This document shows positions 1 through 7,355 of a stretch of 9,607 bases of DNA, piece after piece (the stretch's first letter is position 1; each line of letters starts with the position of its first letter). The notes under the pieces were generated by a model that was given only the letters and a program-made list of their open reading frames with translations, ran no database searches and was not told where the DNA came from. This DNA comes from JAZDGX01 sp043806645 (GTDB lineage Bacteria; Eisenbacteria; RBG-16-71-46; CAIMUX01; WJJG01). Location of the stretch: contig JAZDGX010000232.1 of NCBI GenBank assembly GCA_043806645.1, forward strand, positions 1 through 9,607, in the 5' to 3' direction. Made by a program: the position numbers and the translations under genes.

Positions 1-1283
1 GGGGGCAGTCCCCGGCGATCGCCGCGGCGGGTCCAGGCCGCGCCGACCGGAGTGCTCCATTGGGCGAAGGCGCCCGCTGCGGTGATCCCGCGGGCCAGCG
101 GTGCCGCGGGATTCTGCGGATCGGCAAAAACATCGGCCGGCCCGGTCGTCTTCAGGATCGGGGCAGCGGTCAGATCCATCGGGTGCGGGCTCAGCACCTC
201 GATCGGCCGCACGCTCGGCAGGACGGCGAAGGTCCCCAGGCCGGCTGTGATCGGATGGTTCGGATCCCCCACCATCGCCACGACCCACGGACCGAGCCCG
301 ATACCGCCCGTGACGCGCCCTTGGTCGCGAATCGTCCCCGCACGATAGCGCAGATAGATCTGCTCGAGAAACGGTTCCAGTCCCGTGGAGTCCCCCGGTT
401 CGACCCAGATGCCGAGGCGACCGCCTCCTTCGACATAGCGGCGGATCAGGGCGACCTCGCTCGGATAGAGTGGGTGCTGCGGATGGACGACTACCAGCGC
501 GGCGGTCGCCGCCCCAATGCTGTCGGCATCCATGAGGATCATCTCGCGGCCCACTGCATTCGCATCCCGCAGCGCCTCGCCCCACGCGCTCAGCCCCTCA
601 TCCCCGCCCGCCATCAGTGAGGGCTCGCCGTGGCCCTGCAGAAACGCGATCCGGCGCGGCTCTCCCTCGAGCACCCGCAAGATGCCCTGGGTGATCGCTT
701 CCTCGTTCACGTCCTGCACCTCGGCGACCGCCGTGCCGTATGAGACGAGCACGACATTCGAGCGCGTCACGCCCGCGGCGCGGGCTTGCGCCGGATCGCG
801 CTCGGGGTCGACCAGCCGCGTCTCCAAGCGCCGCGAACTGCGTGCGTAGATGTCGAAGTAGCGACGCGCCAGGTCCCAGGCCGCCGAAGGATCGGCGAAA
901 TAACCCTCCAGCCGCACGGTCCCCGGAAGCGCGTCCAGAACGCTCTGCGTGGCGCGCGAGAGCGAATTGAGACGCTCGGCCGTCAAGTCCCGGGGCGTCG
1001 ACATGCGACCCCCGAGCAGCGCGAGCAGAAAGAGCACGCCGGCCAGCAGGAGCATCGTCGTCGTCGGGCCCGGCTCGGAAAAGGACCGCGCTTGGTGAAG
1101 GAGCAGGCGCAGTTCTCCGGCGTGGTGAATCAGGGCCCAGCCGAGAAGCAGCGCGCCGGCCAGGACGATGAATCGCGGCAGATAGGCCCAAGCGCCGGTC
1201 TCGATGCTCGACCAAGCGCCGCCCAGCGCCAACAGCAGCAGGCCCGCGAGGAACAAGGGCAATGGGCGGCCGGTCCGGGACAT
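1..1283 (-). CDS. Gldg-family ABC auxiliary membrane protein (GldG-like), C-terminus cut by window edge
   Basis: This frame is open from an ATG at 1283 to the left edge, giving 427 complete codons with no stop. It is the third gene of the ABC operon: its start lies 2 bases after the permease stop, and GGAGAGGG (1289-1296) sits 5 bases upstream. Seen in the protein: three hydrophobic segments at about residues 9-23, 38-52 and 77-91, then a soluble region. That region opens with AERLNSLSRATQSVLDALPG (103-121), which resembles the conserved entry into the Gldg/ABC_transp_aux domain, where a short Leu-Ser motif precedes a helix and a strand. The motif FLQGHGEPS (214-222) matches the LTGHGE-type motif of that family. 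Family knowledge: Gldg proteins accompany GldA/GldF-type ABC-2 systems, and in Flavobacterium they are linked to gliding. The substrate is unknown, and outside Bacteroidetes the family does not imply gliding. A C-terminal transmembrane anchor would be expected beyond the window. The family call is fairly firm; the role is not. Confidence 0.8.
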   Translation of the reverse strand, partial: MSRTGRPLPLFLAGLLLLALGGAWSSIETGAWAYLPRFIVLAGALLLGWALIHHAGELRLLLHQARSFSEPGPTTTMLLLAGVLFLLALLGGRMSTPRDLTAERLNSLSRATQSVLDALPGTVRLEGYFADPSAAWDLARRYFDIYARSSRRLETRLVDPERDPAQARAAGVTRSNVVLVSYGTAVAEVQDVNEEAITQGILRVLEGEPRRIAFLQGHGEPSLMAGGDEGLSAWGEALRDANAVGREMILMDADSIGAATAALVVVHPQHPLYPSEVALIRRYVEGGGRLGIWVEPGDSTGLEPFLEQIYLRYRAGTIRDQGRVTGGIGLGPWVVAMVGDPNHPITAGLGTFAVLPSVRPIEVLSPHPMDLTAAPILKTTGPADVFADPQNPAAPLARGITAAGAFAQWSTPVGAAWTRRGDRRGLP

Positions 1284-1285
1284 GC

Positions 1286-2068
1286 CTACCCTCTCCACTT
1301 GATCAGCCCGACGCCGCGGATCGTCAGCGCCAGGAAGAGAATCGTGAGCGCCGGAAAGAAGAGCGTCGCTCCAAGGGCCAGCAACCCCTGCCCGAAGGTG
1401 AGGTAGTGATAGAGCGGCGACAGGTTGACCAGCACCGTTTGCAGCGACGAGCCGCCGGGACGGGCGGTGGCACCCCCCATGGCGAGCACCAGGAAGAGCC
1501 CCAGCGTGAGCACCGCCGCCTCCACCTGCCCCATCGCCAGCGAAGAGACGAACAGACCGATGCTCAGGAGCGCGAGCGCGAACAAGCCGAGTCCCGCCAG
1601 GCCCCCAAGCAGCGGCAGCAGATCGGGCGTCGTGACCAGGAGCAAGACGCCCAGATGAACCACGGTGATCAGGAGCAGCAGCCCGGTGAAGGCCGCCACG
1701 CCCAGGAATTTCCCCACCACGATCTCCCACACGCGCAGGGGGTAGGAAACGAGCAGTTCGAGTCCCCGCGATCGTCGCTCCTCGGCGAAGCTGCGCATCG
1801 TGACAAAGGGCAGCACGAACAGCAGCAGGCTCGCGACGTCGACCAGGTACGGTGTCAGTACGGCGACCTGCACGCTCGGCCGGCCCGGCGCGCCGACGGC
1901 CATCGCGCCTTGTTGCGCGGCGCGCAGCAACTGCTCGCGGAACAGGTAGAGCAGCGCGACCAGAATCAGCCCCGAGGCGAGAGCGTAGACGGCCAGCAGG
2001 GCGTAGCCCAGAGGCGAGCGCAAGAAGGCGCGGAACTCGCGCTGGGCCACCGTCAGGACCCCGCTCAT
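1286..2068 (-). CDS. ABC-2 type transporter permease (GldF-like)
   Basis: This 260-residue integral membrane protein is the likely transmembrane half of an ABC exporter with the ATPase encoded just upstream. Hydrophobic segments are visible at about residues 22-43, 68-90, 118-146, 152-175, 183-199 and 228-250, consistent with the six-helix ABC-2 fold. The cytoplasmic coupling stretch TMRSFAEERRSRGLELL (90-106), followed by a Tyr-Pro turn and WEIVVGKFLG (114-123), is typical of GldF and related permeases. The family SPxxH motif appears as LSPLYHYLTFGQG (216-228). I chose the ATG at 2068 because GGGAGG (2078-2083) lies 9 bases before it and the ATPase stop is 1 base away. A GTG at 2092 would add eight residues and overlap the ATPase gene, with a weaker ribosome binding site. 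The tight spacing on both sides indicates one transcript with translational coupling. The transported substrate cannot be deduced. Confidence 0.88.
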   Translation of the reverse strand: MSGVLTVAQREFRAFLRSPLGYALLAVYALASGLILVALLYLFREQLLRAAQQGAMAVGAPGRPSVQVAVLTPYLVDVASLLLFVLPFVTMRSFAEERRSRGLELLVSYPLRVWEIVVGKFLGVAAFTGLLLLITVVHLGVLLLVTTPDLLPLLGGLAGLGLFALALLSIGLFVSSLAMGQVEAAVLTLGLFLVLAMGGATARPGGSSLQTVLVNLSPLYHYLTFGQGLLALGATLFFPALTILFLALTIRGVGLIKWRG

Positions 2069-2069
2069 G

Positions 2070-3038
2070 CTACTCGTCCTCCCTTCGCTCACTGCCCTCT
2101 TCCAGCGTGAGACGGCGGAAGGAGCGCTCGAGCGCGCTCAAGCCCGCATTCCATTCCATGAGATCCCAGCCTCCCTCGGCCAGACGGCTCAGCAGCTGCA
2201 GGCGCTCCTGACGATCCAGCGACCCTTCCAGCCGCCATACGGGAAGCCCCGTCGCGCCGGTCCCATGCCGGGGCTCCTCTTGGCGCGCGATCATGCGGGA
2301 CATCACCGCCGGCCCGGTCCGCGGGTCCCCCCGCCCGCCCTGGACCAGAATCGCGATTTCGGTGCGCCCTTCGCTCTCTCCGCCGAGCGTCTGCGGATCC
2401 CCTTCGGCGACCAGATGACCCCGGCTCAGAACGAGGACGCGGTCGCACAGCATGAGCGCCTCGGCCAGGATGTGTGTGGAAAGCAGCACCCCCTTGTCGC
2501 CGCGCCAGCGTAGAAGCAGCGCGCGCAGATCGGCGATCTGGTTGGGATCGAGGCCGGTGGCCGGCTCATCCAGGACCAGGAGGGCTGGATCGTTGACCAG
2601 GCATTGTCCCAGTCCGACCCGCTGCCGGAAACCGCGGGAGAGATTCGAGATCGGCCGCCGCCAGACCTCCGCAAGACCGAGCATCCCTCGCACGCGCTCC
2701 AGTGCGCCGCCAATCGCTGAGCCTTCGAGTCCCTTGAGGCGCGCCGCCATGGCCCGATACTCGCTCACGCGCATCTCGCCGTAGAGGGGCGGATTCTCCG
2801 GAAGATAGCCGAGGAAGCGCTTCGCCTCGGGGCCATCGCGGAAGACATCGCGTCCCGCCAGACGCACCTCGCCCGCCGTCGGCACCTGATAGCCGATCAG
2901 CACGCGCATGGCGGTCGTCTTCCCCGCCCCGTTGGGGCCAAGCAAGCCGACGATCTCTCCGCGACGCACCTGGAAGCTCAGGCGGTCCACAGCCCGCACC
3001 GGCCCGTAGTCCTTCGTCAGGCCGATAACCTCGAGCAT
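2070..3038 (-). CDS. ABC transporter ATP-binding protein (GldA/NatA-like)
   Basis: This 322-residue ATPase is the first gene of the operon and would energise the GldF-like permease from the cytoplasmic face. Seen: Walker A GPNGAGKTT (34-42), signature LSRGFRQRVG (133-142), Walker B LLVLDEP (153-159) with D-loop TGLDPNQ (161-167), and switch histidine in STHIL (H189). The position normally holding the Q-loop glutamine reads YLPENPPLY (78-86), so a glutamate replaces it, as in several GldA-type ATPases. After the NBD (about 1-215) comes a C-terminal domain of about 100 residues ending in SALERSFRRLT, common in drug/gliding-type exporters. The start at 3038 is chosen because families of this type begin directly with MLEV..LTK. 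No strong Shine-Dalgarno precedes it, so in-frame ATGs at 3080 or 3089 remain possible. The same frame stays open antisense to proS as far as 4583, but that part shows no ABC homology and is a GC-rich artefact. Confidence 0.92.
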   Translation of the reverse strand: MLEVIGLTKDYGPVRAVDRLSFQVRRGEIVGLLGPNGAGKTTAMRVLIGYQVPTAGEVRLAGRDVFRDGPEAKRFLGYLPENPPLYGEMRVSEYRAMAARLKGLEGSAIGGALERVRGMLGLAEVWRRPISNLSRGFRQRVGLGQCLVNDPALLVLDEPATGLDPNQIADLRALLLRWRGDKGVLLSTHILAEALMLCDRVLVLSRGHLVAEGDPQTLGGESEGRTEIAILVQGGRGDPRTGPAVMSRMIARQEEPRHGTGATGLPVWRLEGSLDRQERLQLLSRLAEGGWDLMEWNAGLSALERSFRRLTLEEGSERREDE

Positions 3039-3302
3039 CGTTTGGATGCCCGTATCCCTGTCCGCGCTTTCAGCTTCCATTCTTCCCATGCCCGCACGAG
3101 ATGCCGGCCGCCCGCGGCGGGTCGTCAAGGCAGAAAGATGCCGGCTGAGTCTAGGCAATCGCTCCCGGCCAGGCAAGGCGCAATCCCCTGCGCATTGACT
3201 TCCGGTGCCGGGTTGGGGAAGATGCGTAATTCTCGATCGCTTCCCTGCGGTCGGTTTCCTGCGTTGGCGCGGCCCGACCCGTGAACATGCAAGGAGAACA
3301 CC
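3039..3302. promoter_or_regulatory. Divergent intergenic region between the ABC operon and proS
   Basis: These 264 bases separate two divergently transcribed units and must hold the promoters for both. On the plus strand TTGACT (3195-3200) is a fair -35 element for proS. No good -10 lies 16-18 bases downstream; the nearest AT-rich hexamer, CGTAAT (3225-3230), gives a 24-base spacer, so the assignment is weak. Immediately upstream is an inverted repeat GCGCA-N6-TGCGC (3178-3193). A 10-base direct repeat, AGATGCCGGC, occurs at 3099-3108 and 3136-3145. A short GC hairpin, CCGCC-CGC-GGCGG, lies at 3108-3120. I see no T-box hallmarks, no riboswitch pattern and no small ORF with a ribosome binding site. 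Confidence 0.4.
3291..3296 (+). promoter_or_regulatory. Ribosome binding site of proS
   Basis: AAGGAG lies 6 bases before the ATG at 3303. This is an ideal Shine-Dalgarno spacing and fixes the start of the prolyl-tRNA synthetase. Confidence 0.85.
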
Positions 3303-4766
3303 ATGGCGGAGTATGGAATCACCTCGCGGGCGCAGGACTTCTCGCAATGGTACCTGGACATCGTCCAGAAAGCCGAGTTGGCCGACTACTCTCCGGTGCG
3401 TGGATGCATGGTCATCCGCCCCAATGGGTACGCCATCTGGGAGAAGATGCAGGCCGCCCTCGATGGGATGATCAAGGCGACCGGCCACCGCAACGCCTAC
3501 TTCCCGCTCTTCATTCCGGAGAGCTTTCTCAAGAAGGAGGCGGAACACGTCGAGGGCTTCGCCCCCGAGTGCGCCGTCGTGACTCACGGTGGCGGCCGGC
3601 TGCTCGAGGAGCCGCTCATGGTGCGGCCGACCTCCGAGACGATCATGTACCACATGTACGCGAAGTGGATCCAAAGCTACCGGGATCTGCCGCTGCTCAT
3701 CAATCAATGGGCCAATGTCGTGCGCTGGGAGATGCGCACCCGTCTGTTCCTGCGCACGACCGAGTTCCTCTGGCAGGAAGGGCACACCGCCCACGCCACG
3801 GCCCAGGAGGCGGAAGCCGAGACGCGCAAGATGCTGGGCGTCTATCGCACGTTCGCCGAGGAGTGGATGGCGATGCCCGTCTTCATGGGTGTGAAGACCG
3901 AGGCCGAGAAGTTCGCGGGAGCGCTGCGCACCTATTCGATCGAAGCGCTGATGCAGGATGGCAAGGCCCTGCAGTCGGGCACTTCCCACAACCTCGGCCA
4001 GAATTTCGCCAAGGCCTTCGAGGTGCGCTACCAGGACGAGAATCAGCAATGGCAGTACTGCTGGCAGACCTCCTGGGGCGTCTCGACGCGCCTGGTCGGT
4101 GCGTTGATCATGGCCCACTCCGACGACCACGGACTCGTCGTCCCGCCGCGGCTGGCGCCGCTCGAGGTCGTGATCGTGCCGATCTGGTCCTCCGACGACC
4201 AGCGCCGCGAGATTCTCGCCTACGTGGAGCAGGTGCGCGCCGCGATGGATGGGCACTTCACCTATCACGTCGACGACCGTGACCAGTTCAAGCCCGGATG
4301 GAAGTATGCCGAATGGGAGCTGAAGGGCATCCCGCTGCGCGTCGAGGTCGGGCCGCGCGACAAGGAGAAACGCGGCGTGGTCATCGTCCGGCGCGACACC
4401 CGGGCAAAGGTGCCCGTCGCCCTGGACGCCCTGCGCCCGGCGCTCACGGATGCGCTGGAGGCGATGCAGCGCGACCTGCTGGCGCGCGCGCGCGCGTTTC
4501 GCGACGAACACACCTTTTCGGTCGACGATTACGAAACCTTCAAGACCACCCTCGAGGAACGCCCTGGATTCATCTGGGCGCACTGGTGCCGCAGCGCCGA
4601 CTGCGAGGCGCGGGTGACCGAGGAGACCAAGGCGACGATCCGCGCGGTGCCGTTCGACCCCGGTGAGGACATTGCGACCGAGGGAGCTCCGCCGCCGGAA
4701 CGCGGCCGCTGCCTCGCCTGCGGGGGAGAGTCCCCGCGCCGCGTCCTGTGGGCCAAGTCGTATTGA
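3303..4766 (+). CDS. proS: Prolyl-tRNA synthetase, archaeal/eukaryotic type (ProRS type 3)
   Basis: This cytoplasmic class II aminoacyl-tRNA synthetase charges tRNA-Pro with proline. At 487 residues it is close to the Thermus-type enzyme and lacks the large editing insert that bacterial-type ProRS carries between motifs 2 and 3. Seen: motif 1 region at about 40-75; TSE (110-112, in VRPTSET), the proline-adenylate site; motif 2 RWEMRTRLFLRTTEFLWQEG (141-160) followed by HTAH; the GTSHNLGQNFAKAF stretch (226-239); motif 3 STRLVGALIMAHSDDHGLV (261-279); anticodon-binding domain at about 287-390; and a C-terminal domain with four cysteines (C429, C434, C470, C473) suited to zinc, ending in the conserved Tyr (AKSY). 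It stands alone on its strand, divergent from the ABC operon and convergent with the protease gene. Because no editing domain is present, mischarged Ala-tRNA-Pro or Cys-tRNA-Pro would have to be cleared in trans, which is family knowledge and not visible here. Identification is secure. Confidence 0.97.
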   Translation: MAEYGITSRAQDFSQWYLDIVQKAELADYSPVRGCMVIRPNGYAIWEKMQAALDGMIKATGHRNAYFPLFIPESFLKKEAEHVEGFAPECAVVTHGGGRLLEEPLMVRPTSETIMYHMYAKWIQSYRDLPLLINQWANVVRWEMRTRLFLRTTEFLWQEGHTAHATAQEAEAETRKMLGVYRTFAEEWMAMPVFMGVKTEAEKFAGALRTYSIEALMQDGKALQSGTSHNLGQNFAKAFEVRYQDENQQWQYCWQTSWGVSTRLVGALIMAHSDDHGLVVPPRLAPLEVVIVPIWSSDDQRREILAYVEQVRAAMDGHFTYHVDDRDQFKPGWKYAEWELKGIPLRVEVGPRDKEKRGVVIVRRDTRAKVPVALDALRPALTDALEAMQRDLLARARAFRDEHTFSVDDYETFKTTLEERPGFIWAHWCRSADCEARVTEETKATIRAVPFDPGEDIATEGAPPPERGRCLACGGESPRRVLWAKSY

Positions 4767-4784
4767 CGCGCCGGCGGCCGGATT

Positions 4785-7349
4785 TCAACGGATCAGCAGG
4801 ACTCGTTCCCTCACGATCTGATCGCCGGCCACGCCGTGCAGGAAATAGGTCCCCGCGGGCAGGGGATAGCCCCGCGCATCCGTCCCGTCCCACGGGAAGG
4901 CATGCTCTCCCGCCGGCAGGGTCCCTTGCTGAAGCTGCATCACCCTTCGTCCGGTGACGTCGAAGAGCGACACGTCCACCGCTGCCCCCGCCGGCAACGA
5001 AAGCATGACCGTCGTTCGCCGCACGCACGGATTCGGATGCGCGCGCAGCTGCAGGCGCGCGGCCCGCTCCCCGCTGATCGAGAGATCCGATCCGCCGCGG
5101 CTGAAGACCGCATCCGACAGATCGACCGCCCTTCTGCCGGCGGCGTCGGTGGCGATCAGCTTGAGCAGACAGCTCGAGGACTCCGCGCCCTTGACCACCC
5201 AGTCGAAGCTCCCGCTATTGGGCAGCCCGCGCGCCACGATGTTGGAGTAGTTCGCGCCGCCGTCGGGCGACAGGAGCAGATCGATCGCGGTTACGCCGAC
5301 GTTGTCGCTCGCTTCCCAAGTAATCGTCACGGTGCTGTCGGGCAACCAGAGCTCCCCTCCGTTCGGGGCCGTGAGATGCGCCTCGGGCGCCTCGATGTCC
5401 GGCCAGACGGGAACGAGCCAATTCAACGCCTGCGCCATCAACGCCGCGCGATCGGGGGCGGTGTTGATCGCCTCGATTCCGAAAGCGCAGTAGACCAGCC
5501 GGTAGTCCCCCGCCCAACGCAGCGCGCCGGCCCTTCCCGAGTGGTAGTCCAGAATGGGCACGGCGCCGGACAGAGCCGTGATCCAACTCGGGTAGTCCTG
5601 ATTGCGCGACCCGTCTCCCCCGCCGATTTCGAAGCTCATGCCCGCGCTGATCGGATCGCCCGCTTCTCCGGACATCGTGCGACCTTCCGAATCGTCGGCC
5701 TCGTAGCGCGCATGAAGGACGTCTTCGTAGAAGTCCAGGTCACCCGGCCCCCCCGCCTCGTTCAGCCACCAACCGATGTCCTGGCCGCTCAGCAGCAACG
5801 CGCCTCCCCCATTCAAATAGCCCGCCAGGGCCGTCTGATCGTCCAGCTGCCCGGGCTCAACTTCATCCGGACCCTCGAGGTTGCCCACCACGCCGGTGAG
5901 CCAGACGACGACCGGGTATCCCATGAGCAGCTCGGCCGTCGGCCGCCCTTCGGTCTTGGTGTCCCACTGCCGATAGAGGAACCCCCCGGCGTCGAGCGCC
6001 TCGCGGAAGAAGGGATCCGCTACGGAAGCTCCGTCGTCGTCGACGAGCAGGATCGGGACATCGCCGAGCACGATCGAGAGCGTGTCTCTCTGGAAGTGCG
6101 GGCCATGAGCGATCGTCGTGAGCGGCAGCCGCGCCACGGTGCCCACGGCGGCGAAGGGGTCGACCTCGACGACGAAGGCCGGCGCGAGCGGCGCCGATGC
6201 TCCAGGGTCCAGATCGGCAACGCCGGCTTGAACCTTGCTGACGCTGACCAGGCCCGAATCGGGGCCGAGCACGGAGTAGACACCCTCCATGACACCGGCA
6301 AGCAGGCCGCAGCGCAGCGTCACAACCAACTCCGCGCGTTCGCCGGGGTCGAGCCAGCCGTTGCCGTTGCCCCAATGCTCGTCCTGCACGGTCACGCCCG
6401 CGATTTCCAACCGGTCGGCCGGATCGTAGTAGACCATCTGCGTCGAGATCCCGATGCCGGATGATCCGTACTTGATCCAAGCGTACCCGTCCTCGCCCCA
6501 GCTCGTGCCCCAACTGTTCTTGACAAGCCAGGCGCCCTGGCCCTCGCAGGCCGCGTCGTCCCAGCCGACGATCGTCACGGCGTGGTTGTTGCTCTCATCC
6601 CCCTCGTGTTCGTAGCATCCTTCCGTGTAGTAGTGGAAATCGTCGTAGGCGTGCATCGAAGTCGCCACGGGACCGTAGCTGTGGATCGCCGTCTTGATCT
6701 CCGCGACGCCGTTGGGGATGTCGAGATACTCCCCCGCCACCGCGACCGGCTCGCACGCGCCCTCCGCGCAGGGGATCTCGTCCGACTGGCCGTAGGCCAT
6801 GCAGCTCTCGTCCATGGCCCCGTAAACCTGGTAATGGTCCCACGCCAGGCCGTGCCAGCCGCCGTCACAGCCCCAATGGTAGGTTGCGCAGGAGAGCACT
6901 TGCTGCTCCGAGAGATCGAGCACCTGGCCGCTGTAGATCCGGATGACCGCCTCGAGCGCCCCCGTCGCTGCAAAGGCCCAGCAGCTTCCACAGGCGCCCT
7001 GATTGCGGACATCGGTCATCCCGCCCAGGTCGCGCCAATTGAAGGCCGCGGGGAGATCCTTCCGCACGGGCAGGCCACAGGCGTCGCCCTTCCCTTCCAT
7101 CCGTCCGTCCGGAAGCTTGAAGCCGAGCATGCGATCGAGTTGCTCGGGCGAGTACTCCATGAGCGACGTCGGACCCGGCACCCAGTGGTACCCCTTCGCG
7201 GCGACCTCGGCGCGGACCTGGGCCAGGCGTTCCTCGTGGTAGGCGGCCACCCACTCCTCGGCCGCACGCACCGGCAGGGAAACGGCAAGCAGAGACAACA
7301 CCGAGATCAACAAACGTCCTCGCTGGTCCAGACAGGCCCGCACCGCCAT
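4785..7349 (-). CDS. Secreted papain-family (C1A) cysteine protease with accessory domains and FlgD-like C-terminal sorting domain
   Basis: This 854-residue exported endopeptidase appears catalytically complete. The ATG at 7349 is chosen because GGGAGG lies 6 bases upstream and a signal peptide follows directly: basic n-region, hydrophobic residues 13-27, cleavage likely at VRA-A (about 29). In-frame ATGs at 7397 and 7385 would put extra charged residues before the signal. A short propeptide (about 30-98) precedes the peptidase domain (about 99-310). There Q117 forms the oxyanion hole, C123 in QGACGSCWAF is the nucleophile, followed by GCDGG (160-164), H256 in NNHAVTIVGW and N278 in KNSWGTSWGEDGYAWIK. 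C120/C161 and C154/C183 match the papain disulfide pattern. After this come a beta-rich domain (about 312-428) with WGNGNGWLDPGE, a Rossmann-like domain opening VPILLVDDDG (about 431-648), an Ig-like domain (about 655-750) with PNGGELW, and a FlgD/type A sorting-like domain (767-854) with FDVTGRRV and WDGTD. Secretion by a T9SS-like route is inference. Confidence 0.93.
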   Translation of the reverse strand: MAVRACLDQRGRLLISVLSLLAVSLPVRAAEEWVAAYHEERLAQVRAEVAAKGYHWVPGPTSLMEYSPEQLDRMLGFKLPDGRMEGKGDACGLPVRKDLPAAFNWRDLGGMTDVRNQGACGSCWAFAATGALEAVIRIYSGQVLDLSEQQVLSCATYHWGCDGGWHGLAWDHYQVYGAMDESCMAYGQSDEIPCAEGACEPVAVAGEYLDIPNGVAEIKTAIHSYGPVATSMHAYDDFHYYTEGCYEHEGDESNNHAVTIVGWDDAACEGQGAWLVKNSWGTSWGEDGYAWIKYGSSGIGISTQMVYYDPADRLEIAGVTVQDEHWGNGNGWLDPGERAELVVTLRCGLLAGVMEGVYSVLGPDSGLVSVSKVQAGVADLDPGASAPLAPAFVVEVDPFAAVGTVARLPLTTIAHGPHFQRDTLSIVLGDVPILLVDDDGASVADPFFREALDAGGFLYRQWDTKTEGRPTAELLMGYPVVVWLTGVVGNLEGPDEVEPGQLDDQTALAGYLNGGGALLLSGQDIGWWLNEAGGPGDLDFYEDVLHARYEADDSEGRTMSGEAGDPISAGMSFEIGGGDGSRNQDYPSWITALSGAVPILDYHSGRAGALRWAGDYRLVYCAFGIEAINTAPDRAALMAQALNWLVPVWPDIEAPEAHLTAPNGGELWLPDSTVTITWEASDNVGVTAIDLLLSPDGGANYSNIVARGLPNSGSFDWVVKGAESSSCLLKLIATDAAGRRAVDLSDAVFSRGGSDLSISGERAARLQLRAHPNPCVRRTTVMLSLPAGAAVDVSLFDVTGRRVMQLQQGTLPAGEHAFPWDGTDARGYPLPAGTYFLHGVAGDQIVRERVLLIR

Positions 7350-7355
7350 CGACCG

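Noticed and set aside
598..1215. 205-codon minus-strand open frame within the Gldg gene
   Set aside because: It is a different frame of the same strand as the true gene, rich in Arg and Gly. The Gldg frame from 1283 to the edge carries the membrane segments and family motifs.
786..2110. Plus-strand open frames (786-1406 and 1262-2110) opposite the Gldg and permease genes
   Set aside because: They are low-complexity Gln/Arg/Glu-rich translations of the antisense strand of membrane-protein genes. No ribosome binding site or recognisable domain was seen.
3039..4583. Long open frame on the minus strand antisense to proS, joined in frame to the ABC ATPase
   Set aside because: It shows no ABC or other recognisable domain, its composition is Arg/His/Gly-rich, and it lies exactly opposite a well conserved gene. 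The ATPase has a family-typical start at 3038. This is a GC-rich antisense artefact.
4767..4784. Bidirectional intrinsic terminator between proS and the protease gene
   Set aside because: Only a 4-bp GC stem is present and no run of T follows on either strand.
4836..6464. 542-codon plus-strand open frame opposite the cysteine protease
   Set aside because: The predicted protein is Arg/Gln/His-rich without motifs, while the opposite strand carries a complete C1A peptidase with intact catalytic residues. It is a shadow frame.
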